In this document: one piece after another, positions 36,346 through 47,978 of the stretch | Layout of the letters: every line of letters begins with the position of its first letter | Position numbering within the stretch: position 1 is the first letter of the stretch | Origin: Brachypterus glaber | Taxonomy: Eukaryota > Arthropoda > Insecta > Coleoptera > Kateretidae | DNA length: 64,000 bases | NCBI GenBank assembly: GCA_958510825.1 | Contig: OY294048.1 | Location: 13,223,589-13,287,588 of the forward strand | Reading direction: 5' to 3' | The notes under the pieces: generated by a model | Told to the model about the DNA's origin: nothing | The model's input: the letters and a program-made list of their open reading frames with translations, nothing else | The model's database searches: none | Position numbers and translations under genes: made by a program

Positions 36346-37006
36346 ATTAAATTAAAAAAATCACTTTCGAGATTTCGGGACTTTCGGGAGTCCCAAGCGA
36401 AAAAATCTTCAAGATATCCCGAAATTAAGGAGACCCCAAATTTTGGGATTAGAATCCTTATTCAAAAATTCTCGGCTAGGATTGTTTTTGATAAAACTAG
36501 GGTTTTTGGAACAAAAATGTTGTTGTAAATACCACAAAATATTTGTACATGTAGTTTCGAGATTTGTATATGACCTCCGAGATTTTTATATGACGAAATC
36601 CAAATTTATCTTTTATTTGTAACAATTTTGGAAATCGGAACTGAGGATTTACTGTCAACGGAAACCGAGGATGGGTATGGCGCCAACCAACTATCAAAAC
36701 ACTCAAAGACGAATTGTTTTCCAAATTTTTAGATCGTAAAGTATCACATTTTCTCGATAAAAAGTTTTATTTGATACTAAAAAGCACCATGTATCATCTT
36801 ACGTAAAATAAAAATCATTATAAATTACCGAACAGTAAATTTTTTATGATTTTTAACACTGTACTGATTGATTGAAACAAAATTGCCATATTTTGTCATA
36901 AAAAACATTAGTAGTCGGATAGCTGGTGACCAATTTCATTATTTTCTCCCGGCTGTATTTTATATATTATTATTATTATAAATTGAGAAGGGCAGAGGAT
37001 TTCTCC
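36346..37006. other. Intergenic
   Basis: No gene. GATTTCGGGACTTTCGGGA-type near-repeats at 36369-36395 only. Confidence 0.4.
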
Positions 37007-37008
37007 TA

Positions 37009-38015
37009 CACAGAAAAAAAGGATATCTTGAATCAAAGTAAAACGATCTTGAACCAAGGCCGCCATGGCTTTCGATATGTTCAACGCCATGACTGTCTTG
37101 GATCAAGTCCGCCGTGATATTGGCATTTGAGGTCCTAGATTTAAGGACACTTCCTTAAATCAAAGCCACTTAAACCATTTATTTAAGATCATATAATCTT
37201 AAACCAAGTATGTAATTATCTAGATTCAAGATCATATTATCTTTATCGAAGATCATATTATCTTATCTTATCTTGGTTTAAGATAATATAATCTTGAATG
37301 AAGAGAATTATAATCTTGATTTAAGATTATGATTCTCTTGCTTCAAGATAATATTAACCCCACAGTCAGGTTCCAGGGTTAATAGAATGGTAAATATTTT
37401 GAAAAAATTTCTCACACAAGTATAATATTATTTCGCACGCCTATGAAATATGATACTTTCTTACTCTGTTAATCGTGTGAAATTTGGTTTCATATGTGGT
37501 CGTAGGAAAAAGCACTTGTTTTTGAAGAAAAACTTGTTCCAACGCCATTGCAAAATGGCGCTTATAGGTATAAATTATTTAAAGCTACTTACCCGTGAAT
37601 TTTTTAAGTAAATTTGAAAATCCCCATCGTTTGAGGGTAACAGATACTAATTCGTCTCCCGCGCATGTCTTGAACTACTGCGCAAATTTTTTGCCAGCCA
37701 ACAATAACAAGGGGCGAGTTTACTGTATATCTACGTGGGGTGAGGCCGGCAAACTCTTTACCGTAAGACAACAGGGGCTTTGAGTCAAGATAATAACTCT
37801 TGATTCTCTGTTACTATTTTAAATGTCATGCATTTAAGGAAAAAATCCTTGACACAAGGATTTTTCTACCAAGAGAATAATTAAAGGAAACCAAAGTCAC
37901 AGATAATCTTAAACCGAGGATACATGATCTTAAAAGAAGATTATTACCTCGATTTAAGATAATATAAATCCAAGATAATTTTTTATCTTCTGCCAAGATA
38001 ACCTTTTTTTCTGTG
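37009..38015. mobile_element. TA-flanked MITE with CACAGAAAAAAAGG termini and TTAAGAT/ATCTTAA core
   Basis: 1007 bp, TA on both sides. Ends CACAGAAAAAAAGGATATCT and AAGATAACCTTTTTTTCTGTG. Interior stretches near both ends (37020-37350 and 37795-38000) are runs of ATCTTGAATCAAAG, ATCTTAAACCAAG, AAGATAATATAATCTTG and mirror forms. The centre (37360-37790) is ordinary sequence and may be cargo. Confidence 0.82.
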
Positions 38016-38399
38016 TATAAAGACCAAGAAACAAGTTCGGTTAAAATAGCAAAAAAAATAAAAACCTTGGGATTCCTAATATTGTCAGTATACAATCTTT
38101 TTTAAAAAGCAATAATATTTTTTTTGAACCTCCTGCAGTTTGTTTATTTTTTACTAATTAGAATAAAGATATGTTTATTGTTAATGTAGTAAAGTTTCAA
38201 GTGATTACAAATAAATTTGAATGCAGTAAGAAATAAAATGTCTTAACATGGCAATAATTGGCTCACCCACCTTATTATATGAAATATATTTATTTATGAA
38301 ATAATTTTTTGATTAAATGAAATTTTTTAGAATTGACAAATGCCAAAAAAAAACTTTCTAAACACTGCTTTTACCCCTTGGCCTGCAGAATAATTGTGT
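38016..38399. other. AT-rich sequence, nothing recognised
   Basis: No gene or bounded repeat found. Confidence 0.45.
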
Positions 38400-38680
38400 A
38401 TAAGATTTTTCTTAGGATCATATTTTTCTAACTCTACCCCCTGGGGGCGATCGCCCCTTCGAAGAGCAGTCATTTTTAAATATTTTCGTAAAAATTTGTA
38501 TGTTTTTAAGGTTGCTAAAATTAAATTTGATAATAAAAATGTTCTAACCACTTCGAGGTTGCTAAAACTGTTTCTGCTAATGAAAAGTCCAACTCCACCC
38601 CCCGGGGGCGGGGGAAATGTGAAAAAATGGGAAAGCTTTTTTATCTGTGCAGTGTATTTTTTATCTTCCAAGTTATTCTA
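38400..38680. repeat. Repeat I, short copy
   Basis: Units of CTCTACCCCCTGGGGG / CTCCACCCCCCGGGGG plus AAGGTTGCTAAAATTAAATT, ending AAAAATGGGAAAGC and TGTGCAGTGTAT. The longer version of the same repeat, with the same ending, is at 63330-63900. Confidence 0.65.
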
Positions 38681-40694
38681 TAAATACATTGGAATCAAAT
38701 CGCACATCTAACGATTTGTTTATATTAATTTGTGAAAGAGGTGCTATTCGAAAAACCATTAAATTACATAGGCCTGCAATGAATTTGCTTTTTGGGATTC
38801 TACACTTGTTTCGTACTCTTTATATATTAATATATTTTTTCAAGATTTTTTCTTTTCAAATGTTTTTTTACTGAAAAGAGATGATTCTTTTTTTTTAATG
38901 TCATATTTAAATAAAATTTGGTATAGGTACTTTAAATATGTTACGCAATATTTTAGAACCCCCTCCCCCCATGTAACGCTTTGTAACGCTGAGACTTACC
39001 CCCTTAAAAATATGCAACGCTAGTAGACAAGACCCCCCTCCACCTATTTTTTTTTTGAGTAAAAAAGCAAACTATTTTTATTTCTTTAAAAATGATGAAG
39101 AACGTTAAGTTAACGCTATATCAGTCCCTCCTCCCCATCGTTACGGCTAAGCCTCGGGCTAAGCACTACCCCCTAAAGGCATTTTGATGACTTTATTGTG
39201 GGTCAATACCCATAATTTTAAATGGCGGATTAAATATTTCGGATCTATATCTTCGTCAAATTTAAACAAAAATGAGGATCGATCCACCATTAAGAATTTT
39301 TAATTTTCAATAATGAATTCGGTTTCAATGACACTTTTATAGGGAATTGGGTGAATTATTTCCCGCCCTCCTAAAAATTGCTTTTATTAAAAAATTGAAT
39401 CCTCATAGGGCCATTTTTTATGAGGGGGGGTAATTTTAAACCTGGAAGTCTTTTGCGCTATATAGGGTTATATAAAGGGTTAAAATTCACACAATTTTGA
39501 CACCATATTGGATTCGCCGTCCGACGATAATGCATTAGGAAAAGCCTCCTCCGGCCAATAGTTTAAAAAAGTTAGGTACAGTTAAATCCACAAAAAAAAA
39601 GTTTTAAATATACCAAAATATCAATTTTCTGATTATTTTCTTCATCTTCAAAGAATCGTGGCCTTTTCCTTTGGAATTCGGCCAGCTTGATACAAATATG
39701 TATTTGTACCCTATTTTTTCTTCCTGTAATCTAGGAATTCGGGTCACAACGAAGTGGTCTGGGAATTTCCACCCCGAAGTCCAAATTTCTGGGTTATACT
39801 GTTTGTTTTTCTATCTTGACTCGCAAAAAAACTTCTCACTGTGTAATGATCTTTGCGCAAACGCTAACTTGTTATCTTTAAACAATAAAAACTTATCTTC
39901 CACGTTGTACGTTTCAAATTAAAGTCATCAACATTTTTCGCGATATTATTTAGTGTTTATGTTACCAATTTAAGTTTTTTTTTACTCTATGCTTTTGTGT
40001 GCATATTATACTATGTTCATTTTTTCAAATTAAATTTTATAAGCATTATCTACTAATATTACGCAATAGTATGTGATAAAAATGTGAAAGCACTGTGATA
40101 GTAATGTGATAGTCGCAACAAACACTCACTTAAAAACTAAATTACTTAAGTTAAATATTAACTGCCGCCTTCATTGGATGAAGACGGTGAACTCTTTCTG
40201 ATTATTTTATAGTTTAAGTAGAATTTTAAAATTTTATTAATGCATTTTCAATTACTTTATAATTATTATAAATAATTTTAACAAATATAATCAACATTGA
40301 CAACCCATTGTTTGTAAACAGTTATTCAAGTTATACACCCGATTTTTTATCTTGCGTTTTTTTTTTTTGGATTCAAATGTACCTGATAGTCAGTTTTGCA
40401 ATTGTCCCTACGTGTTCATTAAGATCACCCATCAAATACAAAAAAAGATAAAAAACTTTCTAAACGCAGGCCTGTGTTATCAGTTCTCGACGGATCTTTT
40501 CCATGTCAGCAACACTGAACACATTGCACGTTATTTTCAAAAAGATCCCAATTTATGCGAATGTTTGTAACAAATAACTCAGTCGGGAAATGTTTTTCCG
40601 ATAGAAATAGATGTTAATCTAAAATAAATTTTGTTATTCGTTATACAACCAACAAAGTTGAATAATATAGTCAAAGATCTTTGACTTTCTGGGT
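38681..40694. other. Intergenic, no supported gene
   Basis: A decayed Harbinger-like piece lies at 38935-39050 (TATGTTACGCAATATTTTAG, CATGTAACGC). Two plus-strand frames (39671-39922 and 40352-40570) are of moderate length, but have no recognisable domain, no acceptor/donor pair in phase, and I do not call them genes. Confidence 0.4.
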
Positions 40695-41314
40695 AAGCTC
40701 GAGCACATGATATCTTAAAGACGTCTTTTTTAGATCTTAATTAATTTTGGACGCCTAAAGACATAAAAAGAATATTTTATGGACTTCCTTTTAGGGATGT
40801 TTAAAAGATATCTGATTATGATGTCTATAAGATGTCTTTTAAGTATCGGTACAAGACGTCTTAACTTCGATACTCACCGCTAAAAATAAATTAACCACAA
40901 TCAACTATTAAAAAAAATACGATTTTTTGAAAAACAAAAAAATTAATTTTTTTTCATTTCTTTTTTTTTTTTTAATTTACTTTTTACGAGAAACGAAAAA
41001 ATTAAAAAAAAAAACAAAAAAGAAATTTTCAAAAAAAAACTGAAAAAAAAATGTTAAAAAATTGTTTTTTTCGTTTTTTTTTAAGGTATTTTTTTGACAA
41101 ACAAATTACCTCTCATTCTAATTCTTATTACTCTTTTTATATCAATACGACCGTACCTAGCAACGTAAATGGGGGGGTATTATGGTGTAAAGTCGCCTTA
41201 TAAAAGATGTCTTAAAGACGTTACCTTTTGTAACATACGACGTTCGTAAGACGTCTTGAATGACGAGCTACGAGATCTTTAGGATCTCTTTAAGTCATCT
41301 TTGTGCTGTCTGGG
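40695..41314. mobile_element. MITE with GCTGTCTGGG end and AAGACGTCTT core
   Basis: The right end (TTTGTGCTGTCTGGG then TA at 41315-41316) is the same cap as the GGATATCC MITEs; the left end (about AGCTCGAGCACATGATATC) is decayed. The interior carries AAGACGTCTT, AGATGTCTT, GACGTCTTAA and similar palindromic words at about 40726, 40832, 40858, 41208 and 41248. A block of A/T homopolymers (40905-41095) interrupts it. Confidence 0.68.
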
Positions 41315-41325
41315 TAGCAGGGTAA

Positions 41326-41472
41326 GGGAAGGTTCTAGTATTACGTAACGCAAATTTTTATTATTTTGGACCCCCCCCTGTAACGCTATTTTCCTATACC
41401 ATTAACATGGGCGTAACACTCCAAAATGACCCCCACCCCCCTAGGAGCGTTACGTAATACTTGAACGTTCCC
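41326..41472. mobile_element. 147-bp Harbinger-like MITE with TAA duplication
   Basis: TAA at 41323-41325 and 41473-41475 flanks GGGAAGGTTCTAGTATTACG and its near complement CGTAATACTTGAACGTTCCC. The three-base TWA target and GGG-starting ends fit PIF/Harbinger. A central CCATTAACATGG palindrome lies between TAACGC and GCGTAAC. Confidence 0.85.
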
Positions 41473-41949
41473 TAAGCAGGTGAAAAGTGCCCCAGCCCGA
41501 TTTGAGCTGAGTATTTGTGCAAAAGGTAGCTCCCATAGAAGTCAGTTGATTCCCAGACTTTCAGCCCCCAACGACCCCCAGGGGGGGTCAGATTTATTTA
41601 TTTTTACTTAGACACGAATTATTTTTTTCTCCGCTCCTGCTAATCCGAATGACTTCAAATTTGGAATGCATAATAAGGACTATAAGGATAGTCTATAAAA
41701 AAATATTGTCGACAAAAAAAACACTTATTTTTTTTGACCGCCACCCACCCGCCATTTTTTTATGTTATGTATTCACATTCGATCTAAAACATATCAAAAA
41801 TTCAATTTTTTTCATGTAGAACAGTTAAAAAAAAATAAAAACTGTGTCAGAATGCGTATCTGGTCATGTACTGTATTTATTTAAACTACAACGTAAAAAA
41901 TGAAAACAAGAATATTATTTGGAATAATCCAATTATTATAGTATTTACA
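41473..41949. other. Intergenic
   Basis: Repeat-like phrases (GACTTCAAATTTGGAATGCA) but no bounded element and no gene. Confidence 0.4.
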
Positions 41950-42410
41950 GCAGGTGTAACTCCTTACCCAAAAATGAGAAAAAAAGATCCTATAAACATA
42001 TGTCATAAAACGATTCGTAAGGGAGCTACGCCCCTTCAAAAGAGGCTCCAAAAATTCGATTTTTATTTAATAACTCAGGAACCCTTTGTGTTATAGGAAC
42101 TAGGTATTGCATGTGATCTATCTCTAATAAGGCCGATCAGCCAATGGTATTTGTATGTAGTTACTTTATCCAGGGACGTCCGAAATGGGAGGGCCTTATC
42201 ACTTTTTTGCCCCAAACTTTTTTCTGTGTAACTTTTTTGCGAATTTATTATCAGAATAGGGTTCTTCAGCTAAAAGGTACTCTTGTGGTAATACCGTAGG
42301 ATAAGCCGTTTCCGAGAAAAATTCATTTGAACGTTTTGAGGACGAAAAATTAAATACTAAAATGTTGAAAACCAACATTTTAATGACGCTACCCAAGCAA
42401 CAAAATAGGT
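41950..42410. repeat. Family A relative, half copy
   Basis: Follows one arm of family A: CTATAAACATATGTC, GGGAGCTACGCCCCTTC, TTTATTTAATAACTCAGGAA, CCCCAAACTTTTTTCTGTG, GAGGACGAAAAATTAAATAC. It stops at the point where the palindrome should turn back. Confidence 0.7.
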
Positions 42411-42689
42411 AAAAAAGTGGACAAAATGTCTAATTTTCAAACCTAACAGTATTCTTTACTTCCTTGAACAACTTCAAATTACCTCCCAAGGAAGTAATAT
42501 GTCTAATTTGGGGCGCTTTTTGTAATTTCACGGTTTAAAATTGGTAATACAAGTTATTTTTACTTTTAGGTTAAGTCAAAAAGACCAAATATATATATGC
42601 TAATCGGAGTCCGTTTTGTTTTTTGAAATTTAATAGATATTTTGTCAAATAAAAAAAAAATAGCCCGATAGAAGATTTAATTATTGATC

Positions 42690-43000
42690 ATAATCAGTCA
42701 TCGGCGAATTTCCAGTGCTTGCATAGGCGCCGCGTCGATTCTATCGTTGACGCGAGGTTTTAAATATTTACATTTTTATTTTCTTCGAAAAACACCGATA
42801 TATTTACATATTTATAGTTAATATGTATATTCAATATTGTTGTGTGTAACAAATTAGTCGTCAAATGTTTCGATTTAGTGACCTTTATAAAAATTTCCCT
42901 CATAATTCGGCAAAATTATTCCGTAAGCCTATGTTTCTGTGTTTATTTTTAACGTTGATGAGTCATAACTGAATTTATTCCGATTAATGATCAGAATTAA
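42690..43000 (-). repeat. Inverted relative of part of the 1872-bp duplication
   Basis: Reverse complement of bases ~10990-11300 with substitutions and a ~20-bp insertion (GATAGAATCGACGCG reading minus). Ends exactly where the CACTA-like element starts. Shows the 1872-bp unit contains an older dispersed sequence. Confidence 0.8.
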
Positions 43001-44081
43001 CACTAGGCAACAAATCTCAACTTTTTTTTTGCCCCGATCGGAAAGTAAATTTTTCTTACTAATTCGAGGGCGTAGAAACCGAATCTGACCTTAGAAAAAT
43101 TTCAGCACCTAAAATTTTTGAGATATAAGTCCAGGAAATAATGAAATTTTTTTCAAAATCTTAAAAAAAGAGTAGGATTTTGAAAATTTTAGGGTATAAT
43201 AAAAAAAATACGAGGAACTCAAAAATATATATGCCAAGGAACTACTGTCAGAGTAAGTACGCGAAAAAAAATTAAAAGCTTAAAATGAAAGTGCAGAGTT
43301 TACTTAATTGCTTTTTTGTGGAAAAACTATCAAAAATTTTATAGGACTTAATTTGTAATTTATAAAATTCTCTACAAAAATATTTATACAAATATTTTTT
43401 TATTTTGCTTAGTTTTTTCGTAAAAAGTAAATAAATGAAAAAGAAACAAAATTAAAGTACACAGTGTAAACTTTTTTCCCGAGCCCAAAAAATATATTTT
43501 TCTTATCAATTTAAAGGCGCAGAATCCAAATTTGACCTTAAAAAAATCCAGCATGTCTTATTTTTTAAACTTTAGTACAGGCTATTATGCCAATTTAAAA
43601 ATAATTTATAAAACAAAATATTGTGTATTTTTTTTTGTTTTTTTTTTAATGGTTCTACATCATAAAAATTTTACTTTATTACATAAGAACCATATTACTT
43701 AACATTTTTTTAGTTCATTTTTGACCACCTAGTAATGATGTTTGAGAATTTTTAGCATGAGTACGTGGCGATAAGCTTGTCCCCTTTTTCATAAAATCCC
43801 TATTTATTCTACCTATGAATTTAAAGTTTCCATGTTTTAAGTTGGGTATTTTTTAAATAATATTGAGTCGCCGAATCTAAATTTGTCCTCGGAATATTTT
43901 TATCTCCCATGCTTTTAGAACAAAAGAGGGATAAAATAATGATTTTTTAACATTTTTATTTCATTTTTCTCAGAAAACTTAGGTAATAGAAATATTCTGA
44001 GGTCAGATTCGGTTTCAGCGACCCAAAATTAGTTAAAAAACACATGACTTTAATCAGGGCAAGAAACCGTGTTGCCTAGTG
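43001..44081. mobile_element. CACTA-like (CMC/EnSpm) non-autonomous element
   Basis: 1081 bp. Ends CACTAGGCAACA and GTGTTGCCTAGTG are inverted repeats starting CACTA; TAA stands on each side (42998-43000, 44082-44084), a 3-bp duplication. Subterminal words GAAACCGAATCTGACC (left) and TCAGATTCGGTTTCAGCGAC (right) face each other, and similar words recur inside (GAATCCAAATTTGACC, CGAATCTAAATTTGTCC). CACTA ends, 3-bp duplication and subterminal repeats fit the CMC superfamily. No transposase. Confidence 0.75.
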
Positions 44082-44359
44082 TAATTAGTTTTATCATAAA
44101 TAAATAGAATATGGAAAAAAAGTGAGTTTGTTTGGACTAAAAAGTCGAGGTTAAACCATCGAGCCACACACCGTGGTCTGGTTACGAGTTATTGACGTTT
44201 TATTTTGTGGGCCGGTGTTACCTATACAATTATTGTATCTTTGGTAAAACACCTATTTTTAGGATTTTCTGATAAATTCCATCGAGATAGATGTATATTT
44301 TCTTTTTTTCTCCTGAAAATGCTGCTTAAACTTGTAGACTTTCAATGTTTATTATTCCA

Positions 44360-44535
44360 GGCCCGAACTGAATGCGGTAAAATGAGGCATATAAGTTACC
44401 GCCGCAGTGGGTGGGCCGCTGGGACCGCAACGTCGTCCGTGTCTGTTTGTTTGGCCACCAGAAGATTAAAGGGAACGACGTGCGCGCCGCGGGCCGCGAG
44501 TGACATTCGGGAAATCAAAGAAAAGCAGCTGTAGA
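44360..44535 (+). other. GC-rich candidate exon, unassigned
   Basis: A 175-bp island far richer in G, C and CpG than its surroundings follows a good acceptor (TTTATTATTCCAG, ending 44359). In the frame starting GCC CGA ACT it encodes 58 residues (ARTECGKMRHISYRRSGW ... DIREIKEKQL) and stops at 44533-44535. A second frame gives KLPPQWVGRWDRNVVRVCLF then GHQKIKGNDVRAAGRE and a stop near 44502. I recognise neither. It could be a terminal exon, a non-coding first exon of a minus-strand gene, or a GC-rich repeat. Confidence 0.35.
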
Positions 44536-45755
44536 AATTATATAGTAAAATTAAAGTTTAACTTAAATAGATACACATGAAATAGTAGGGGTGGTCAAAT
44601 CGACTATACCCTATTTCATTTCAATGAAATGATTTCATTTTTAGTAACTAAAAAAGTTACCAGGTTTAGTTTAGCTTTGTATGTAGATCTTCTGGTGGAA
44701 AACGGCATTTTGCGTAAAAAGTATAGTATGCCTATGTCTTGAAAAAATAGGTTATACTTGTATACTTGGCGCATTATCTATCTGAGTAACGAATTGGATC
44801 AAGGAAGCTATGATTAGTGGTTTAAAAATGACTTTTAGTAATATTTTTGTAGCCCATTGTGCTTTTGATAATTTTTAACATTTAGGTTAAATTGACTGTC
44901 ATTTTACGTCTTACAAATAATAACAAAATCTGTTTAAAAGGTAAAACTTTGTTCAACATTATAATAAAAGTAAGTTTTTATTCATAAAGTGCTATTATAA
45001 ACTTAAATTTAACATTACCTGAATAAAATTACGGACCAGTATTATTTTAACCAAAAAATTCTCTGTTATAGTGTTTACTTCAAAAATTTATAGAGCACTG
45101 CATTATATTACTTCTTTTAAACAAAATGTCTATAGATTGATGCTTTAGTTTTCTTTTTATGCACTTTTCTTGTTATTTCTTCTTGCTTAAGCAAATTATT
45201 TGGATTTTTTTATAAATGTCAAAATAATGTCTTGATTGACAATAAATTTTAAACAACTTGAAAACCTTACATAAGGAACTAAATATATTCTGCCAACCAA
45301 ATAACAAGAAACAAATGACCATCAACTCAGATAGATAATGCGCGGAGTTTATGTCATTAAATTTAGGTAGAATAGAACCTTTGCTTTTTTTATAATTATT
45401 AATAAAAATATGATAAAATGTATGTTCTGAGGCTTTGCCCAAATGTAACGAAGAAAGTGGCAAAAATTTTACAACAGTATTTTAAAGTATGATTGGAAAA
45501 TGCTCTATATGCTGTTAAATATCCACCACAATTTATAATAACTTATTTATCACTTATTTATTAACCACTTATTTATTTTCCCACTTAATTATATCAATTT
45601 GTTTGCTTATATAAAATTTATGGAGGCATTTTCAAAGAAAAAAATATGAAATTTTATTTCTGACAGTAAAAAACTTCAAAATTGATACCGTGACTGCAAC
45701 CTTAGTCAGAACAACTAATATTAGGCACCAATCAAAGAAATCAAAAATACTAAAG
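44536..45755. other. Intergenic, nothing recognised
   Basis: AT-rich, no definable element; the frame at 45173-45463 has no domain. Confidence 0.45.
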
Positions 45756-45880
45756 GGAACGTTCAAGTATTACGTAACGCACATTTTGATCATTTTGGAC
45801 CCCCACCCATGTAACGCTATTTTCCTATACCATTAACATGGGCGTAACACTCCAAAATGACCCCCACACCCCCTAGGTTT
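45756..45880. repeat. Harbinger-like MITE, truncated copy
   Basis: Left end GGGAACGTTCAAGTATTACG and the same centre (CCATTAACATGG) as 41326-41472, but the right end is replaced by an A-rich block directly after CCCCCTAGG. Confidence 0.75.
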
Positions 45881-45884
45881 TTGC

Positions 45885-46070
45885 AAAAAAACGAAAAAAA
45901 AAATAAAAAAAAAAAATAAAAAAGGAACAAAAATAATTTATTATCTTCCAAACGAAAAAATTTTGAAAAAAAAATTTTGAAAAAAATTTTTTCAAAAAAA
46001 AAAACAAAAAAAAACAATTTTTTATTTCTTTTTGCGAAAAACGAAAAAAAAAAATAAAATTAAAATAAGT
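45885..46070. repeat. A-rich low-complexity block
   Basis: Runs of A broken by CGAAAAA and GGAACAAAAA. Similar blocks are at 40905-41095 and 62340-62490. Confidence 0.8.
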
Positions 46071-46089
46071 ATTTCCATTTCTAAAAAAA

Positions 46090-46375
46090 GGTTAACCTTC
46101 CACAACTGTTTTTGTTTTTTTGGGGATTTTTTCAAAACTGGTAGAACTGTTCCTTATAATAAAAGTTTTTTTTCCTGAAAAAGGTACGTTAAACAAAAAT
46201 TTTTTTCAGCTTTTTTCAATTTTTTTAAAACCCCCTATAACGTTTTTGTTTTTAGGAAGATTTTTTCAAAATATGGATCTTCCCCTCATAGAACTTGATC
46301 TTTCCTGTAAATTTTAAGTCGATCGGATTATTCGTTCTTAAGTTATCGTGTCTACAAAAATTGTGACAAATAAAA
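46090..46375. repeat. Dispersed repeat J, copy 3
   Basis: Closely follows 25260-25575: TTTCCTGAAAAAGGTACG, GGATCTTCCCCTCATAGAAC, TCGATCGGATTATTCGTTCT, then TATCGTGTCTACAAAAATTG. Confidence 0.68.
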
Positions 46376-46900
46376 AAAAAGTTTCTTATTTATTCATTGA
46401 ATTCAATAATTTTGTGTCTAGGACGATTTTTGAAAATTTTAGAAAATTCTCTTACCCCACCCCGATTTTAAACCTTTTAAGTTTAAAAGCGCTCTCGAGT
46501 GATCTTGTTTACCAAGACACGGGTCACAAGTTAACCCGGTTTGATGGCGGAAATCATCTTTTTTTTACGAGAAACGTAAAAAAACAAAAAATAGTATATT
46601 GTAATCCTAGGCAAGAAAGTGACTTTTTTCCAGACCGAAAGAAGAAATGGCCAGGCGAGACGAAGTCGAGACTGGCCACTTCATGAGGCATGGAAAAACA
46701 CTTTCTTGCCATGGTTTACATATTATTTTTTATCCTACACATTTTTTACTTCCCCCAAGGAAAGTCATGTGTCAGAAAAATTGGTTTAGTCCGCAAGTAA
46801 ACAAAGCATTGCGAATGCTTATATGGTAAATAATAAACAAAGTAAAACGAAAAGCCTTTCTGACAAAATGTGGATAGCGCCACCTGTTGGGATATTTATT

Positions 46901-47093
46901 AAATTATTTTCCAGCCTAGCCTGGCAAAGATATTTTCTCGCCTAGACCGGCAAAACTACGCTTTCTCGTCTCTAAAGAGACGTCAAAATCGAATTTTTAA
47001 ATTATTTTCCAGCCTAGCCTGGCAAAGATATTTTCTCGCCTAGACCGGCAAAACTACGCTTTCTCGTCTCTAAAGAGACGTCAAAATCGAATT
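46901..47093 (+). repeat. Tandem duplication, two identical 95-bp units
   Basis: Units at 46901-46995 and 46999-47093 are identical. Each contains CCAGCCTAGCCTGGC, CTCGCCTAGACCGGC and the palindrome CGTCTCTAAAGAGACG. Upstream, 46608-46710 is bounded by GGCAAGAAAGTG and CACTTTCTTGCC, and 46725-47145 by TATCCTACACATTTTTT and its complement, so the units sit inside a larger foldback. TAGCGCCACCTGTTGG stands just before them (46873). Confidence 0.9.
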
Positions 47094-47145
47094 GTCAACT
47101 TGTGTAGGATAAAAAAAAAACATTTTTTTACTAACACAGGACTTT

Positions 47146-47978
47146 CATAGGAAAAAGTAATATTTACTACTTTACAAATTATGAGTGAATATCTGTTTTA
47201 TATTTTTTCGTGGTATTTACGAAAACACTAGAGATTGGGTGAGATAAAAATTCACTGTCATTTTTTACGTTTCAAAGGTTGCACTTAAAAATGTCAAGCA
47301 TCGTAATATTTCAAGTGATAATCGTTCCATTTTTTGAAAAATATTAAGTAAGATATCAATCTGTCAGGTATTCGTACTAAAAAATAATCCTTTAAATAAT
47401 TATTTTTTCTACGACTGCTTTAGAATGTAAGCAAATACAAACACTTTTCAAACACAGAATGGATCCATTCTAGTTCTAGATACGGTATGAATATTCCGTA
47501 TCAAGTGTTAGTATAAGCCCATGTAATACCATCTCTTATTTATAAAAGTAAAGAATACTGTAGCAAAATTAGCAAAAATATATGTATTTTACCATTAAAT
47601 ATTGAATAATTTAATGTAAATTAAAGTTTTGCGTTAAAATTACATAAAGTTTATTAGTTTTTCTTAATATTTGACCAGTTTTTTATCAATTTAGTTCAAA
47701 AAATTAAAACTGCTCCATCGATTGTTAAATATTTAAACCTGATATCTGTCACAACATAACCTTCAATTTTTGCATTATAATTTGTAAATATGCGCTAAAA
47801 TTAAATAAAATTCTTTTTTAAGTACTGATTTGATAAAATTATTAAATAACATTAATTGCTTTATTTAAAAATATATGTTTTGTTGCATTTACAATGTCGA
47901 GTCAGAAAAAACATTGATTTTAATCTTGTCCGCAGTTTAAAGCCATACAGTGTTTCATATTTGCAGTCGAAGAAAAAG
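47146..47978. other. Intergenic
   Basis: Nothing recognised. Confidence 0.45.

Noticed and set aside
39671..40570. Two plus-strand frames as exons of one gene
   Set aside because: No family recognised, no in-phase donor and acceptor, and composition is like the surrounding intergenic DNA.
45817..46017. F-rich frame as a membrane protein
   Set aside because: It is a translation of A/T homopolymers on the minus strand.
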